In this document: positions 15,850 through 23,404 of the stretch, piece after piece
Layout of the letters: each line of letters starts with the position of its first letter
How positions within the stretch are numbered: the first letter of the stretch is position 1
Assembly (NCBI GenBank): GCA_020852535.1
Contig: JADZAO010000047.1
Span: 1 to 27,038, forward strand
DNA from: Paracoccaceae bacterium
GTDB lineage: Bacteria; Pseudomonadota; Alphaproteobacteria; Rhodobacterales; Rhodobacteraceae
Length of the DNA stretch: 27,038 nucleotides
Direction of reading: 5' to 3'
Notes under the pieces: generated by a model
Told to the model about the DNA's origin: nothing
Database searches by the model: none
What the model saw: only the letters and a program-made list of their open reading frames with translations
Program-made: the position numbers and the translations under genes

Positions 15850-17271
15850 TTACACGGCTTCCAGCATCAGTTCGCGCACATCCGTCAGACGGCCCGTAAT
15901 CGCCGCTGCCGCCGCCATTCCGGGCGACAGAAGGTGCGTGCGGCCACCGCGGCCCTGACGCCCCTCGAAGTTGCGATTAGAAGTCGCAGCACAGCGCTCG
16001 CCCGGTTGCAACTGGTAGGGGTTCATCGCCAAACACATTGAACATCCTGCCAAACGCCATTCGAAACCTGCGTCGATGAAAATTTGCGCCAAACCTTCTT
16101 CTTCAGCCTGTGCACGAACCAGACCCGAGCCTGGCACAATCATTGCACGTTTGACCTTAATCTTCTTGCCCTTCAGAATCGCAGCTGCAACCCGCAAATC
16201 TTCGATCCGACCGTTTGTGCAAGAACCGATGAAAACAGTGTCAATCTCAATCTCAGAAAGTTTCTGACCGGGCGTCAGGCCCATGTATTCCAGCGAACGT
16301 TTCACAGCCTCGACTTTGCCGCCGCTAAAATCCTCAGGCGAAGGCACAAAACCGGTAATCGGCAGCACATCTTCGGGACTAGTACCCCATGTCACGACAG
16401 GCACGATATCCTCGCCCTTGATCGTGACAACCTTGTCAAAATGTGCACCTTCATCACTAAAAAGCGTCTTCCAGTAGGCCAGAGCTGCTTCCCATTTCGC
16501 ACCCTTCGGCGCATGAGGACGACCCATAACATAGGTAAAAGTCTTTTCATCCGGCGCGATCAAACCAGCGCGAGCACCACCTTCGATGGCCATATTACAA
16601 ACGGTCATACGACCTTCCATCGACAGATCGCGGATCGCCTGACCACAATATTCGATTACATATCCAGTACCGCCCGCCGTACCGGTCTTGCCGATCACCG
16701 AAAGGGTAATATCCTTGGCGGTCACGCCCGGACGCAAGGATCCGGTGATTTCCACCTTCATATTCTTGCCCTTACGCTGGACCAACGTCTGAGTTGCCAG
16801 CACGTGTTCCACCTCGGATGTACCAATCCCATAAGCGAGCGAGCCAAAAGCACCATGCGTGGCTGTATGACTGTCACCGCAAACCACAGTCATACCCGGC
16901 AAGGTCCAACCCTGCTCAGGACCGACAATATGTACGATACCCTGACGCACATCCGAGACAGGATAATAATTTATCCCAAAGTCCTTGGCATTTTTATCGA
17001 GTGCGGCCACTTGAATACGGCTGTCCTCGTTCATCGTCACCGCATTGGCACGGTCGAGCGTAGTGGGCACGTTATGATCCGGCACGGCGATGGTCTTTTG
17101 AGGAGCCCGGACCTTGCGACCTGTCATTCGCAACCCATCAAAAGCTTGCGGAGAGGTCACTTCATGAACGAGGTGACGGTCAATATACAAAAGACAGGTC
17201 CCGTCTTCGGCCTGATGGACGACATGGTCGTCCCAGATTTTATCATAAAGGGTACGCGGCGCAGCGATCAT
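15850..17271 (-). CDS. leuC: 3-isopropylmalate dehydratase large subunit LeuC
   Basis: LeuC carries the catalytic [4Fe-4S] cluster of isopropylmalate isomerase. The protein is 473 aa and aconitase-like throughout: TLYDKIWDDHVV at the N terminus, the PDHNVPT and CGDSHTATHGAFG segments, and cluster-binding cysteines at about C351 (GSCTNGR), C410 and C413 (GCSMCLAMNP). The C-terminal part has GERCAATSNRNFEGRQG. It is the first gene of leuC-leuD-leuB. The ATG is preceded by a weak GAG site. Upstream is an unusual leader with a strong terminator-like hairpin, suggesting attenuation. leuA is not in the window. Confidence 0.97.
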   Translation of the reverse strand: MIAAPRTLYDKIWDDHVVHQAEDGTCLLYIDRHLVHEVTSPQAFDGLRMTGRKVRAPQKTIAVPDHNVPTTLDRANAVTMNEDSRIQVAALDKNAKDFGINYYPVSDVRQGIVHIVGPEQGWTLPGMTVVCGDSHTATHGAFGSLAYGIGTSEVEHVLATQTLVQRKGKNMKVEITGSLRPGVTAKDITLSVIGKTGTAGGTGYVIEYCGQAIRDLSMEGRMTVCNMAIEGGARAGLIAPDEKTFTYVMGRPHAPKGAKWEAALAYWKTLFSDEGAHFDKVVTIKGEDIVPVVTWGTSPEDVLPITGFVPSPEDFSGGKVEAVKRSLEYMGLTPGQKLSEIEIDTVFIGSCTNGRIEDLRVAAAILKGKKIKVKRAMIVPGSGLVRAQAEEEGLAQIFIDAGFEWRLAGCSMCLAMNPYQLQPGERCAATSNRNFEGRQGRGGRTHLLSPGMAAAAAITGRLTDVRELMLEAV

Positions 17272-17310
17272 GGTTCTATCTCGATTTTGAAATGGGAAAA
17301 GTCAAAGGTG

Positions 17311-17326
17311 CACGCGCAGGCGCGTG
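17311..17326 (-). other. GC-rich hairpin in the leuC leader
   Basis: CACGCGC and GCGCGTG (7-bp perfect stem, 2-nt turn) lie about 40 nt upstream of the leuC ATG. A further perfect inverted repeat, ACTTCA-G-TGAAGT, is at 17334-17346. There is no T-run. They probably form structure in the leuC 5' leader, after the terminator-like element at 17412-17442. Confidence 0.45.
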
Positions 17327-17411
17327 TAAGCACACTTCAGTGAAGTCGTGCCAGAATAGACCGGCTTTCACGGCTAAACCGCCAAGGCAAGCGCACACGG
17401 TCATCCATATC

Positions 17412-17442
17412 AAAAAAGCGTATCATGGGCGAGTTGATACGC
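17412..17442 (-). terminator. Intrinsic terminator upstream of leuC (possible attenuator)
   Basis: On the - strand, GCGTATCA (17442-17435) and TGATACGC (17425-17418) form a perfect 8-bp stem with a 9-nt loop, immediately followed by six T (17417-17412). It lies 141 nt upstream of the leuC ATG and about 450 nt after the rnr stop. It either ends rnr read-through or acts as an attenuator of leuCDB. The T-run faces the leuC direction. Confidence 0.7.
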
Positions 17443-17463
17443 TCAAATCTCTTACTAGGCAAG

Positions 17464-17529
17464 CTAGCTGTAGAACAGGAGCGGGAAAAACACTAGGAAA
17501 CGGATACTATGACTAGGCCTGTTAATCAC
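17464..17529 (-). CDS. Candidate leader peptide of leuCDB
   Basis: A 21-codon frame begins with GTG at 17529 and ends with TAG at 17466-17464, 22 nt before the terminator stem. Its second half reads FLVFFPLLFYS, with Leu codons CTA, CTC and CTG, four Phe and one Val. Position and content resemble attenuator leader peptides. Against it: GTG start, no ribosome-binding site, only three Leu codons, and no convincing antiterminator pairing found by eye. Confidence 0.25.
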   Translation of the reverse strand: MINRPSHSIRFLVFFPLLFYS

Positions 17530-17891
17530 GATGCTTGGAACGGAAATGACAAATATACGAGCTACAAAATACCGCCCACGACTACCCGTGTGCCAACCCG
17601 ATTTCGTTAGATAAACGCCAGTCAAAGCCAGCGCATAACCCGGATTTTCGGACCAAATATCGCGTCACCCATCATAAACCAGCGTCACCAAGTCTTAGAT
17701 CACATCCGCTCCCTACGGCATCCACGCCGCTCCTATAATCTTTAGCACTAGGCCCTGCGCCAGCGTCGACGGAAGAGTAAAGGCAGAAAAACGGCGATTT
17801 TCACCACAAGCACAATACCACTTGCACAAGGATCCCAACCCTTCGCGCATTAGCTAATAGAGCATAAATATTTAACGAAAACACAAAAACC
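17530..17891. other. Intergenic region between leu leader and rnr
   Basis: No convincing gene is visible. A 45-codon - strand frame (17713-17850) has no support. The direct repeat GCGTCACC occurs at 17662-17669 and 17682-17689, exactly 20 bp apart. A TTGACT on the - strand (17625-17620) has no good -10 partner. The leu promoter is probably in this stretch but could not be placed. Confidence 0.4.
17662..17689. repeat. Direct repeat GCGTCACC, two copies 20 bp apart
   Basis: Identical 8-mers lie two helical turns apart on the same strand, about 390-420 bp upstream of leuC. This is consistent with tandem sites for a regulator, but with only two copies it could be chance. Confidence 0.35.
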
Positions 17892-20144
17892 TTAGCGACG
17901 CTTACGCTCCATTTTCCGCTTCATTTTAATATCCCATGGCGAGAACTTTCCAGGCTTACGCGGCGCATAACCGCGCCGCTTAGGCACCTTACCCTGCGCC
18001 AATGCCGAACCTTCCAGCGTCAGAAGTTCCAAGACCAACCCGCCTGTCACGGGCATTGCTTGTGCTAGGCGCGTCGTGACGCGCTGGCCGATGCGGATGG
18101 TCTGGCCGGTATCGGCACCCGTCAAAACTTGCAAATCCTGATCATAATGAAAAAATTCGCGGCCCAGCTCACGGATCGGGATAAACCCATCCGCACCAGT
18201 TTCGTCAAGCTTCACAAAAACGCCAAAGTGTCGCACACCTGAAATCCGACCCACAAATTCTGCCCCCACGCGGTCAGACAGATAGGCCGCCAAATAACGA
18301 TCAGTCGTATCACGTTCCGCCGCCATCGACCGCCGCTCCGCATCAGAGATTTGCTTCGCAGTCTCTTCCAGCGCTTCAACATCTTGTGCCGAAAGCCCGT
18401 CACTGCCCCAGCCGTACCCCGCTATCAGCGCCCTATGCACGATCAAGTCAGAATAACGCCGAATAGGCGAAGTAAAATGCACATAGCTCCGCAGCGCCAG
18501 CCCAAAGTGGCCGAAGTTCTGCGGATGATAATAAGCCTGCGTCATCGACCGCAGGGTCGAAATATTCAAAAGTTCATCAAATTCCGTCCCCTGCGCTTGG
18601 CTCAGTAAGCGATTCAAGTGCGCAGGCTTCAGCACCTGCCCCTTGGCCAGCGTAAAACCCGACGCCTCAGCCACCTCGCGCAACGCGTCCATCTTGTCGA
18701 CGCTTGGCTCTTCGTGCACGCGAAAGAGCAAAGGCTTCTTCAACAGCGTCAATTCCTCCGACGCCGCAACATTGGCAAGAATCATGAGCTCCTCAATCAG
18801 CTTGTGCGCATCAAGCCGTTCGCGAAAATCGACTGACAGCACCTTGCCCTCGTCCGACAACACAATCTTGCGCTCGGGTAGATCAAGTTCCAGCGGCTGA
18901 CGAATAGCCCGCGCCCGCTTAATAGCCTCGTAAGCTGCGTAAAGCGGCGCGATTACGTGTTCCACCAAGGAGGCACAAAGATCATTCTGTCGCCCGTCTA
19001 CAGCCGCCTGAACCTCGCCATAATGCAAAGATGCCGCCGACCGCATCAACCCGCGCACAAAACGATGGCCAATCTTGACACCATCGGCATCCAGCTTCAT
19101 CCGCACCGCGATACACGGACGGTCGACCCCTTCGTGCAAACTGCACAGATCACCCGACAGTGTATCGGGCAGCATAGGCACCACACGATCCGGAAAATAT
19201 GTAGAATTACCGCGTTTGCGCGCCTCACGATCCAGATTCGACTGGGGGCGCACATAATAGGCGACATCGGCAATCGCCACCCAGACAATATGCCCACCCG
19301 GATTAGCGGGATCAGGATCGGGTTCAGCAAAAACCGCATCGTCATGATCGCGAGCATCCGACGGATCAATGGTCACCAAGGACAGAGCGCGCAAATCCTC
19401 ACGCCCGTCCAGCGATACGGGAAGAGCGCAATCGGCCTCAGCTATAACGGCATCAGGAAAACGATCGGGAATGCCGTGCTGGTGAATGGCAATCAGGCTG
19501 ACCGCACGTGGCGCTGTCAAATCACCCAACCGTGCAGTGATCTTAGCCTGCGGCAGCCCCAGCCGCTTCAATTCCATGCGTTCCGCCTCGACCAGTTCTC
19601 CGTCACGTGCGTCAAGCGTATCATCGCGGCCCACGCACCATTCTTTGTCGACACCCTTGTCGACAGGAACGATGCGCCCCCCATCGACCTCGGCTCGAAA
19701 TACGCCCAACACCTTCAGCGGATTCGACCCGAGCTGCCGGATTAACCGCGCTTCGTAGATGTAGTCAGCCATATCAACCTTGGTCAAACGGGCAAGAATG
19801 CGATCCCCCGCACCGAGAGCAGGATCGCCTTTTTTTGCAATGAACAAGATACGGGGGGGGGCATCCTCGCCCGTCCACTCCATCGGCTTTAGGAAGAGAT
19901 CGCCCGCTTCATCCGGCGGCAACACCGTCAGCAGCGTCACCGGTGGCAAGCCTCCCGAATCGCGAAACACCCGCCGTTTACGCACCACGCCGCCTTCATC
20001 TTTGAGTTCACGCAAGATGCGCTTCAACTCGATTAGCCCTGCGCCCTTAATACCGAAGGCCTTGGCAATATCGCGCTTTTCTCCTTGTCCTGGATTCGCG
20101 GCAATCCAGTGGCGGACCTGGTCTTTTGTCGGAAGCTGGTTCAT
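17892..20144 (-). CDS. rnr: Ribonuclease R
   Basis: RNase R is a processive 3'-5' exoribonuclease that degrades structured RNA, including defective rRNA and mRNA. The product is 750 aa. An N-terminal winged-helix region comes first (QVRHWIAANPGQGEKRDIAKAFGIKG), then cold-shock domains. The RNB catalytic domain has TIDPSDARDHDDAVF (metal-binding aspartates), VAYYVRPQSNLDREARKRGNS and the HFTSPIRRYSDLIVHR signature. An S1 domain (GRISGVRHFGVFVKLDETGADGFIPI) is followed by a strongly basic tail. The ATG at 20144 has no strong ribosome-binding site. It is followed by 620 bp of non-coding sequence before leuC on the same strand. Confidence 0.96.
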   Translation of the reverse strand: MNQLPTKDQVRHWIAANPGQGEKRDIAKAFGIKGAGLIELKRILRELKDEGGVVRKRRVFRDSGGLPPVTLLTVLPPDEAGDLFLKPMEWTGEDAPPRILFIAKKGDPALGAGDRILARLTKVDMADYIYEARLIRQLGSNPLKVLGVFRAEVDGGRIVPVDKGVDKEWCVGRDDTLDARDGELVEAERMELKRLGLPQAKITARLGDLTAPRAVSLIAIHQHGIPDRFPDAVIAEADCALPVSLDGREDLRALSLVTIDPSDARDHDDAVFAEPDPDPANPGGHIVWVAIADVAYYVRPQSNLDREARKRGNSTYFPDRVVPMLPDTLSGDLCSLHEGVDRPCIAVRMKLDADGVKIGHRFVRGLMRSAASLHYGEVQAAVDGRQNDLCASLVEHVIAPLYAAYEAIKRARAIRQPLELDLPERKIVLSDEGKVLSVDFRERLDAHKLIEELMILANVAASEELTLLKKPLLFRVHEEPSVDKMDALREVAEASGFTLAKGQVLKPAHLNRLLSQAQGTEFDELLNISTLRSMTQAYYHPQNFGHFGLALRSYVHFTSPIRRYSDLIVHRALIAGYGWGSDGLSAQDVEALEETAKQISDAERRSMAAERDTTDRYLAAYLSDRVGAEFVGRISGVRHFGVFVKLDETGADGFIPIRELGREFFHYDQDLQVLTGADTGQTIRIGQRVTTRLAQAMPVTGGLVLELLTLEGSALAQGKVPKRRGYAPRKPGKFSPWDIKMKRKMERKRR

Positions 20145-20265
20145 CCACAGGCGTTAACATAACTAGCCGCGAAAGACCACAACAGGGCCCAAAAAACTAC
20201 CCAAAACAAAGTTTCACACTCCGGAAAATCATTTTGAACCGCAATCGAATAAGCAACCTGATATC

Positions 20266-20580
20266 CTAGATAGCAAATCCTAATTCGTTTGTAAAAAATT
20301 CAACCGTACTGAAAGAATAGGAAAAGATAATAACACCACCACCTAACACAAGATCATTACCGTTAACAGTAATCGTACCAAAAGAAGGTTGCTCTTCACG
20401 TTTATAGACCAGTTTACTGTTTTCGACAGTAAAGACATCCAGCACCTACGCCCCATCAAAAAAAGCAGCGACTGCTTTTTCTTCTTTTCATACATTGAAC
20501 ATATGCTCTTCTTCTGAACCATAAGCAAAGTAAGCGCACAAAGGACAGACACTGCAACAAGACCGATACGACCAAGTCAT
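20266..20580 (-). pseudogene. Decayed AT-rich gene of unknown family
   Basis: One - strand frame of 105 codons reads as protein-like sequence broken by two in-frame stops. From ATG 20580 it passes YGSEEEHMFNV, a TGA, KEEKAVAAFFDGA, a TAG, then an uninterrupted 59-codon end containing VFTVENSKLVYKREEQPSF and GTITVNGNDLVLGGG, stopping at 20266-20268. A hydrophobic, signal-like stretch (GLVAVSVLCALTLL) sits in another frame near the start, suggesting a frameshift as well. A short secreted or envelope protein is possible. Codons end mostly in T/A on the - strand, unlike rnr, and the stretch is more AT-rich. I do not recognise the family. A 59-aa gene from GTG 20445 is an alternative. The flanks (20145-20265, 20581-20735) hold no other gene. 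Confidence 0.4.
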
Positions 20581-20735
20581 ATCCTGTCGAAGACGTTAGC
20601 AACGTCCCGCTCTTCAGCACAAAATTCGGCACAAAGATTTTTTTGACCAAAGGTTAAATTCTGTTAAGGTTAATATTCATGACAGACGCTGCCCTCGGCC
20701 CTAGTGTCCGCAGGGAGGCGGGATACGGGGGAGCT

Positions 20736-22028
20736 ATGCTTGATCTACTTGTCAGAGCGGGTCGGTTGCCATCGGGCAAAACTCCAGTAGACATAGCCAT
20801 AAAGAATGGCCGCATCTCCGAAATCTCTCCCCGTATCGACGCAACCGCAGGACGGGTGATCGACGCAGGCGGAAGGCTAGTTGCACCCCCCTTCGCCGAC
20901 CCACATTTTCACATGGATGCCACGCTTTCGCTCGGCCTACCACGGCTCAACCGTTCGGGTACGCTTTTAGAAGGCATCGCGCTCTGGGGCGAATTAAAAC
21001 CACTCCTGACCGTCGAAGCGGTCATGGAACGGGCACTGCGCTACTGCGACCTTGCGGTATCGCAAGGTCTTTTGGCAATCCGCACCCATGTTGATGTCTG
21101 TGACGACAAACTCACTGCAGTCCAAGCGCTGTTGCAAGTAAAAAAACAAGTCGCCTCCTACATCGACCTGCAACTCGTAGCCTTCCCGCAAGACGGGCTT
21201 TTCCGAGATCCAACCGCCCACACAAACCTGCTCCGAGCACTCGAGATGGGTGTCGATGTGGTAGGCGGTATACCACATTTCGAACGCACTATGCAGGCAG
21301 GTACCGACTCTGTCCGTACGCTATGCGAAATCGCAGAAAAGCGCGGCCTTCAAGTTGATCTGCACTGCGACGAAAGCGACGACCCGTTTAGCCGCCATAT
21401 CGAAACACTGGCTGCCGAAACCGTCCGCTTAGGACTGCAAGGTCGCGTTGTAGGCAGCCATTGCACCTCAATGCATTCAATGGACAATTACTACGCCTCC
21501 AAGTTGATTCCACTAATCGCCGAAGCGCAATTACACATCGTCCCCAATCCGCTGATAAACATCACCCTGCAAGGCCGCTCCGACACCTACCCCAAACGCC
21601 GCGGCATGACTCGCGTTCCAGAATTGCGTGCAGCGGGGGTAAACGTAGCTTTTGGGCAGGACTGCACGATGGACCCGTGGTATCCACTCGGTTCCGCCGA
21701 CATGTTGGAAGTAGCAAATATGGGCATCCACGCCGCCCCCATGACCTCCCGGGAAGCAATGAGTTGGGCCTTTACCTCAGTCACCGCGAACGGATATCTT
21801 GCTATGGGCCTGCCCGACCCAACCTTACGCGTAGGCGGTCCTGCCAGCATGATTATCCTGCAAGCCCGAGACCCGATTGAAGCCGTGCGAATGCGCGCCA
21901 CCCGCCTTACCGTGATCCGGGAGGGCCGCGTGCTTGCTGAAACCGCGCCACGACTAGCCCAACTCTCACTACCCGGCAGGCCCAAAGAACTAGACCCTGC
22001 CGATTACGCGCCAATTGCCGAAGGCTAA
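20736..22028 (+). CDS. codA: Cytosine deaminase (CodA family amidohydrolase)
   Basis: CodA deaminates cytosine to uracil and ammonia, feeding pyrimidine salvage and nitrogen supply. The protein is 430 aa. Every E. coli CodA active-site residue I could recall appears at a constant offset of four: H57/H59 (DPHFHMD), Q152 (AFPQDG), H210/E213 (LHCDE), H242 (SHCTSMHSM), D309 (FGQDCTMDPWY) and W315. The residue before D309 is Gln where E. coli has His. ATG 20736 is chosen because it matches the family N terminus (MLDLLVRAG) and has GGGGGAG just upstream, though very close; ATG 20679 would add 19 unlikely residues. It opens a transport operon, with the substrate-binding protein starting 37 nt later. 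A TTAA-rich stretch (20653-20673) lies upstream. Confidence 0.9.
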   Translation: MLDLLVRAGRLPSGKTPVDIAIKNGRISEISPRIDATAGRVIDAGGRLVAPPFADPHFHMDATLSLGLPRLNRSGTLLEGIALWGELKPLLTVEAVMERALRYCDLAVSQGLLAIRTHVDVCDDKLTAVQALLQVKKQVASYIDLQLVAFPQDGLFRDPTAHTNLLRALEMGVDVVGGIPHFERTMQAGTDSVRTLCEIAEKRGLQVDLHCDESDDPFSRHIETLAAETVRLGLQGRVVGSHCTSMHSMDNYYASKLIPLIAEAQLHIVPNPLINITLQGRSDTYPKRRGMTRVPELRAAGVNVAFGQDCTMDPWYPLGSADMLEVANMGIHAAPMTSREAMSWAFTSVTANGYLAMGLPDPTLRVGGPASMIILQARDPIEAVRMRATRLTVIREGRVLAETAPRLAQLSLPGRPKELDPADYAPIAEG

Positions 22029-22065
22029 GAAGCTCCACAAAAACAAACCAACGGAGAAAGATGCC

Positions 22066-23049
22066 ATGACCTTATCGACTACACGCCGCACGCTTCTGAT
22101 CGGGGCCGCATCGACGTTCGCGCTACCCGCCTATATACGCCCCGCCACCGCCCAAACCATGATCAAGGTCGCATGCATCCACGCTTCGGCAGTGGAGAAC
22201 GCATGGAATTCGCGCATCCACGCCGCCATGCAATCCGCAGCTGCCGACGGACTAATCCAATATGAATTCTCCGAAGGCGTCGCCGCAACCGACTACCCCC
22301 GAGCCATGCGCGAATATGCCGAAGGCGGCGCAAGACTGATCTGGGGTGAAGGCTATGCCGTCGAAGCCGAGGCCCGAGCAGTCGCCGCCGATTACCCCGA
22401 AACCGCATTCCTGATGGGATCGTCAGGCGGACCAAAAGGCGACAATTTCGGCGTCTTCGGCACACGCAACCACGAAGCCGCCTATCTGGCAGGCATGGTG
22501 GCCGGCGTGATGTCCAAGACCAACACCTTCGGTTCGGTCGGCGGCTACCCAATCCCCGAAGTGAACCTTCTAATCAACGCCTTCCGCATGGGCGTGAGTG
22601 AAGTCAACCCCGACGCCAAATTCCTCAACAGCTTCATCGGCGCATGGTTCGATCCCGCCAAAGCCAAGGAAGCAGCCATAGCCCAGATCGACGGCGGTGC
22701 CGATATTCTGTTTGGAGAACGCATCGGCACAGCAGACGGCGCTGCGGAACGTGGCGTAAAAGCCATCGGCTCACTAATTGACTACACCCCACGCTATCCA
22801 GGTACAGTTTTTGCCAACGCCATCTGGAACTACCGTCCCACCATCGACGCCATCGTGGCCGATATAGTGACGGGCAAACCGGTCGGACGCGACTACACCG
22901 AGTATTCCTTCATGAAATACGGCGGAAACGAGCTGATTTATGTCACAGCCGACGTGCCCGCCGATGCCCTACCAGCGATGGAAAAGAAAAAAACTGCCAT
23001 CATCTCCGGCAGCTTCGAAGTTCCGATAGACGCCAATGAGCCTACCTGA
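22066..23049 (+). CDS. BMP-family ABC transporter substrate-binding protein
   Basis: This is a periplasmic binding protein of the basic-membrane-protein (BmpA/Med/PnrA) family, whose characterised members bind nucleosides or related bases. The 327-aa product starts with a twin-arginine-like signal (STTRRTLLIGAASTFALPAY, then ATA-Q as likely cleavage site), so Tat or Sec export is possible. No lipobox cysteine is seen. The mature part shows the family pattern: ACIHASAVENAWNSRIH, YPETAFLMGSSGG, HEAAYLAGMVAGVMSKT, VGGYPIPEVNLLINAF, DGGADILFGERIG. ATG 22066 has GGAG upstream and directly precedes the signal; ATG 22015 inside codA is unlikely. With codA and the genes downstream it suggests cytosine or another pyrimidine as ligand. 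Confidence 0.9.
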   Translation: MTLSTTRRTLLIGAASTFALPAYIRPATAQTMIKVACIHASAVENAWNSRIHAAMQSAAADGLIQYEFSEGVAATDYPRAMREYAEGGARLIWGEGYAVEAEARAVAADYPETAFLMGSSGGPKGDNFGVFGTRNHEAAYLAGMVAGVMSKTNTFGSVGGYPIPEVNLLINAFRMGVSEVNPDAKFLNSFIGAWFDPAKAKEAAIAQIDGGADILFGERIGTADGAAERGVKAIGSLIDYTPRYPGTVFANAIWNYRPTIDAIVADIVTGKPVGRDYTEYSFMKYGGNELIYVTADVPADALPAMEKKKTAIISGSFEVPIDANEPT

Positions 23050-23404
23050 TCTTGCAAGACACAAGGTCCCTTGCTCCCAACATCACCTCGGGCGCGCTCT
23101 CCGCGTCCGGGATGATAAAAGCTAATCTGAACAAAGACAAAAAGACACGTGACTTCGTGTCCATCGCAAAGCTTAATCCCGCCATTGTCCGTACAAGGGC
23201 GGCGCTACAACCGCAGGAAGTTTTTGACGGTACTCACTTGCTCGGCAAAAGCCTCGGCTCGGATAACGCAGGACTTTCGTCCACCGCCGGATTGGAAGCA
23301 TTTTTTCGTAAGTATCGAGACCGCCAACCTTTTAATCATCATCATCCGCCTCGCTGCGGCGCTATCCCCTATAAAATCTACCTCTTTCCTATCGTAGGGC
23401 ATCA
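23050..23404 (+). other. 355-bp gap inside the transporter operon
   Basis: An open frame of 118 codons from TTG 23052 (or ATG 23112) crosses the gap but has no ribosome-binding site and matches nothing I recognise. Its C-terminal end is low-quality (HHHPPRC). Possible explanations are a decayed gene, an insertion, or a leader for the ATPase gene. A small hairpin, CCGC/GCGG near 23347-23360, has no T-run. Confidence 0.3.

Noticed and set aside
16084..17343. A 419-codon open frame on the + strand opposite leuC
   Set aside because: leuC is certain on the - strand. The antisense frame has no recognisable domain and low-quality His/Thr/Arg-rich composition.
17337..17426. A 29-codon ORF before leuC (MIRFFDMDDRVRLP...)
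   Set aside because: Its start codon lies inside the terminator loop and stem, it has no ribosome-binding site, and it has few Leu codons, so the upstream GTG frame is the better leader-peptide candidate.
20653..20673. A CtrA-type site (TTAA-N7-TTAA) before codA
   Set aside because: The TTAA repeats are spaced by six or two bases, not seven, so the consensus is not met.
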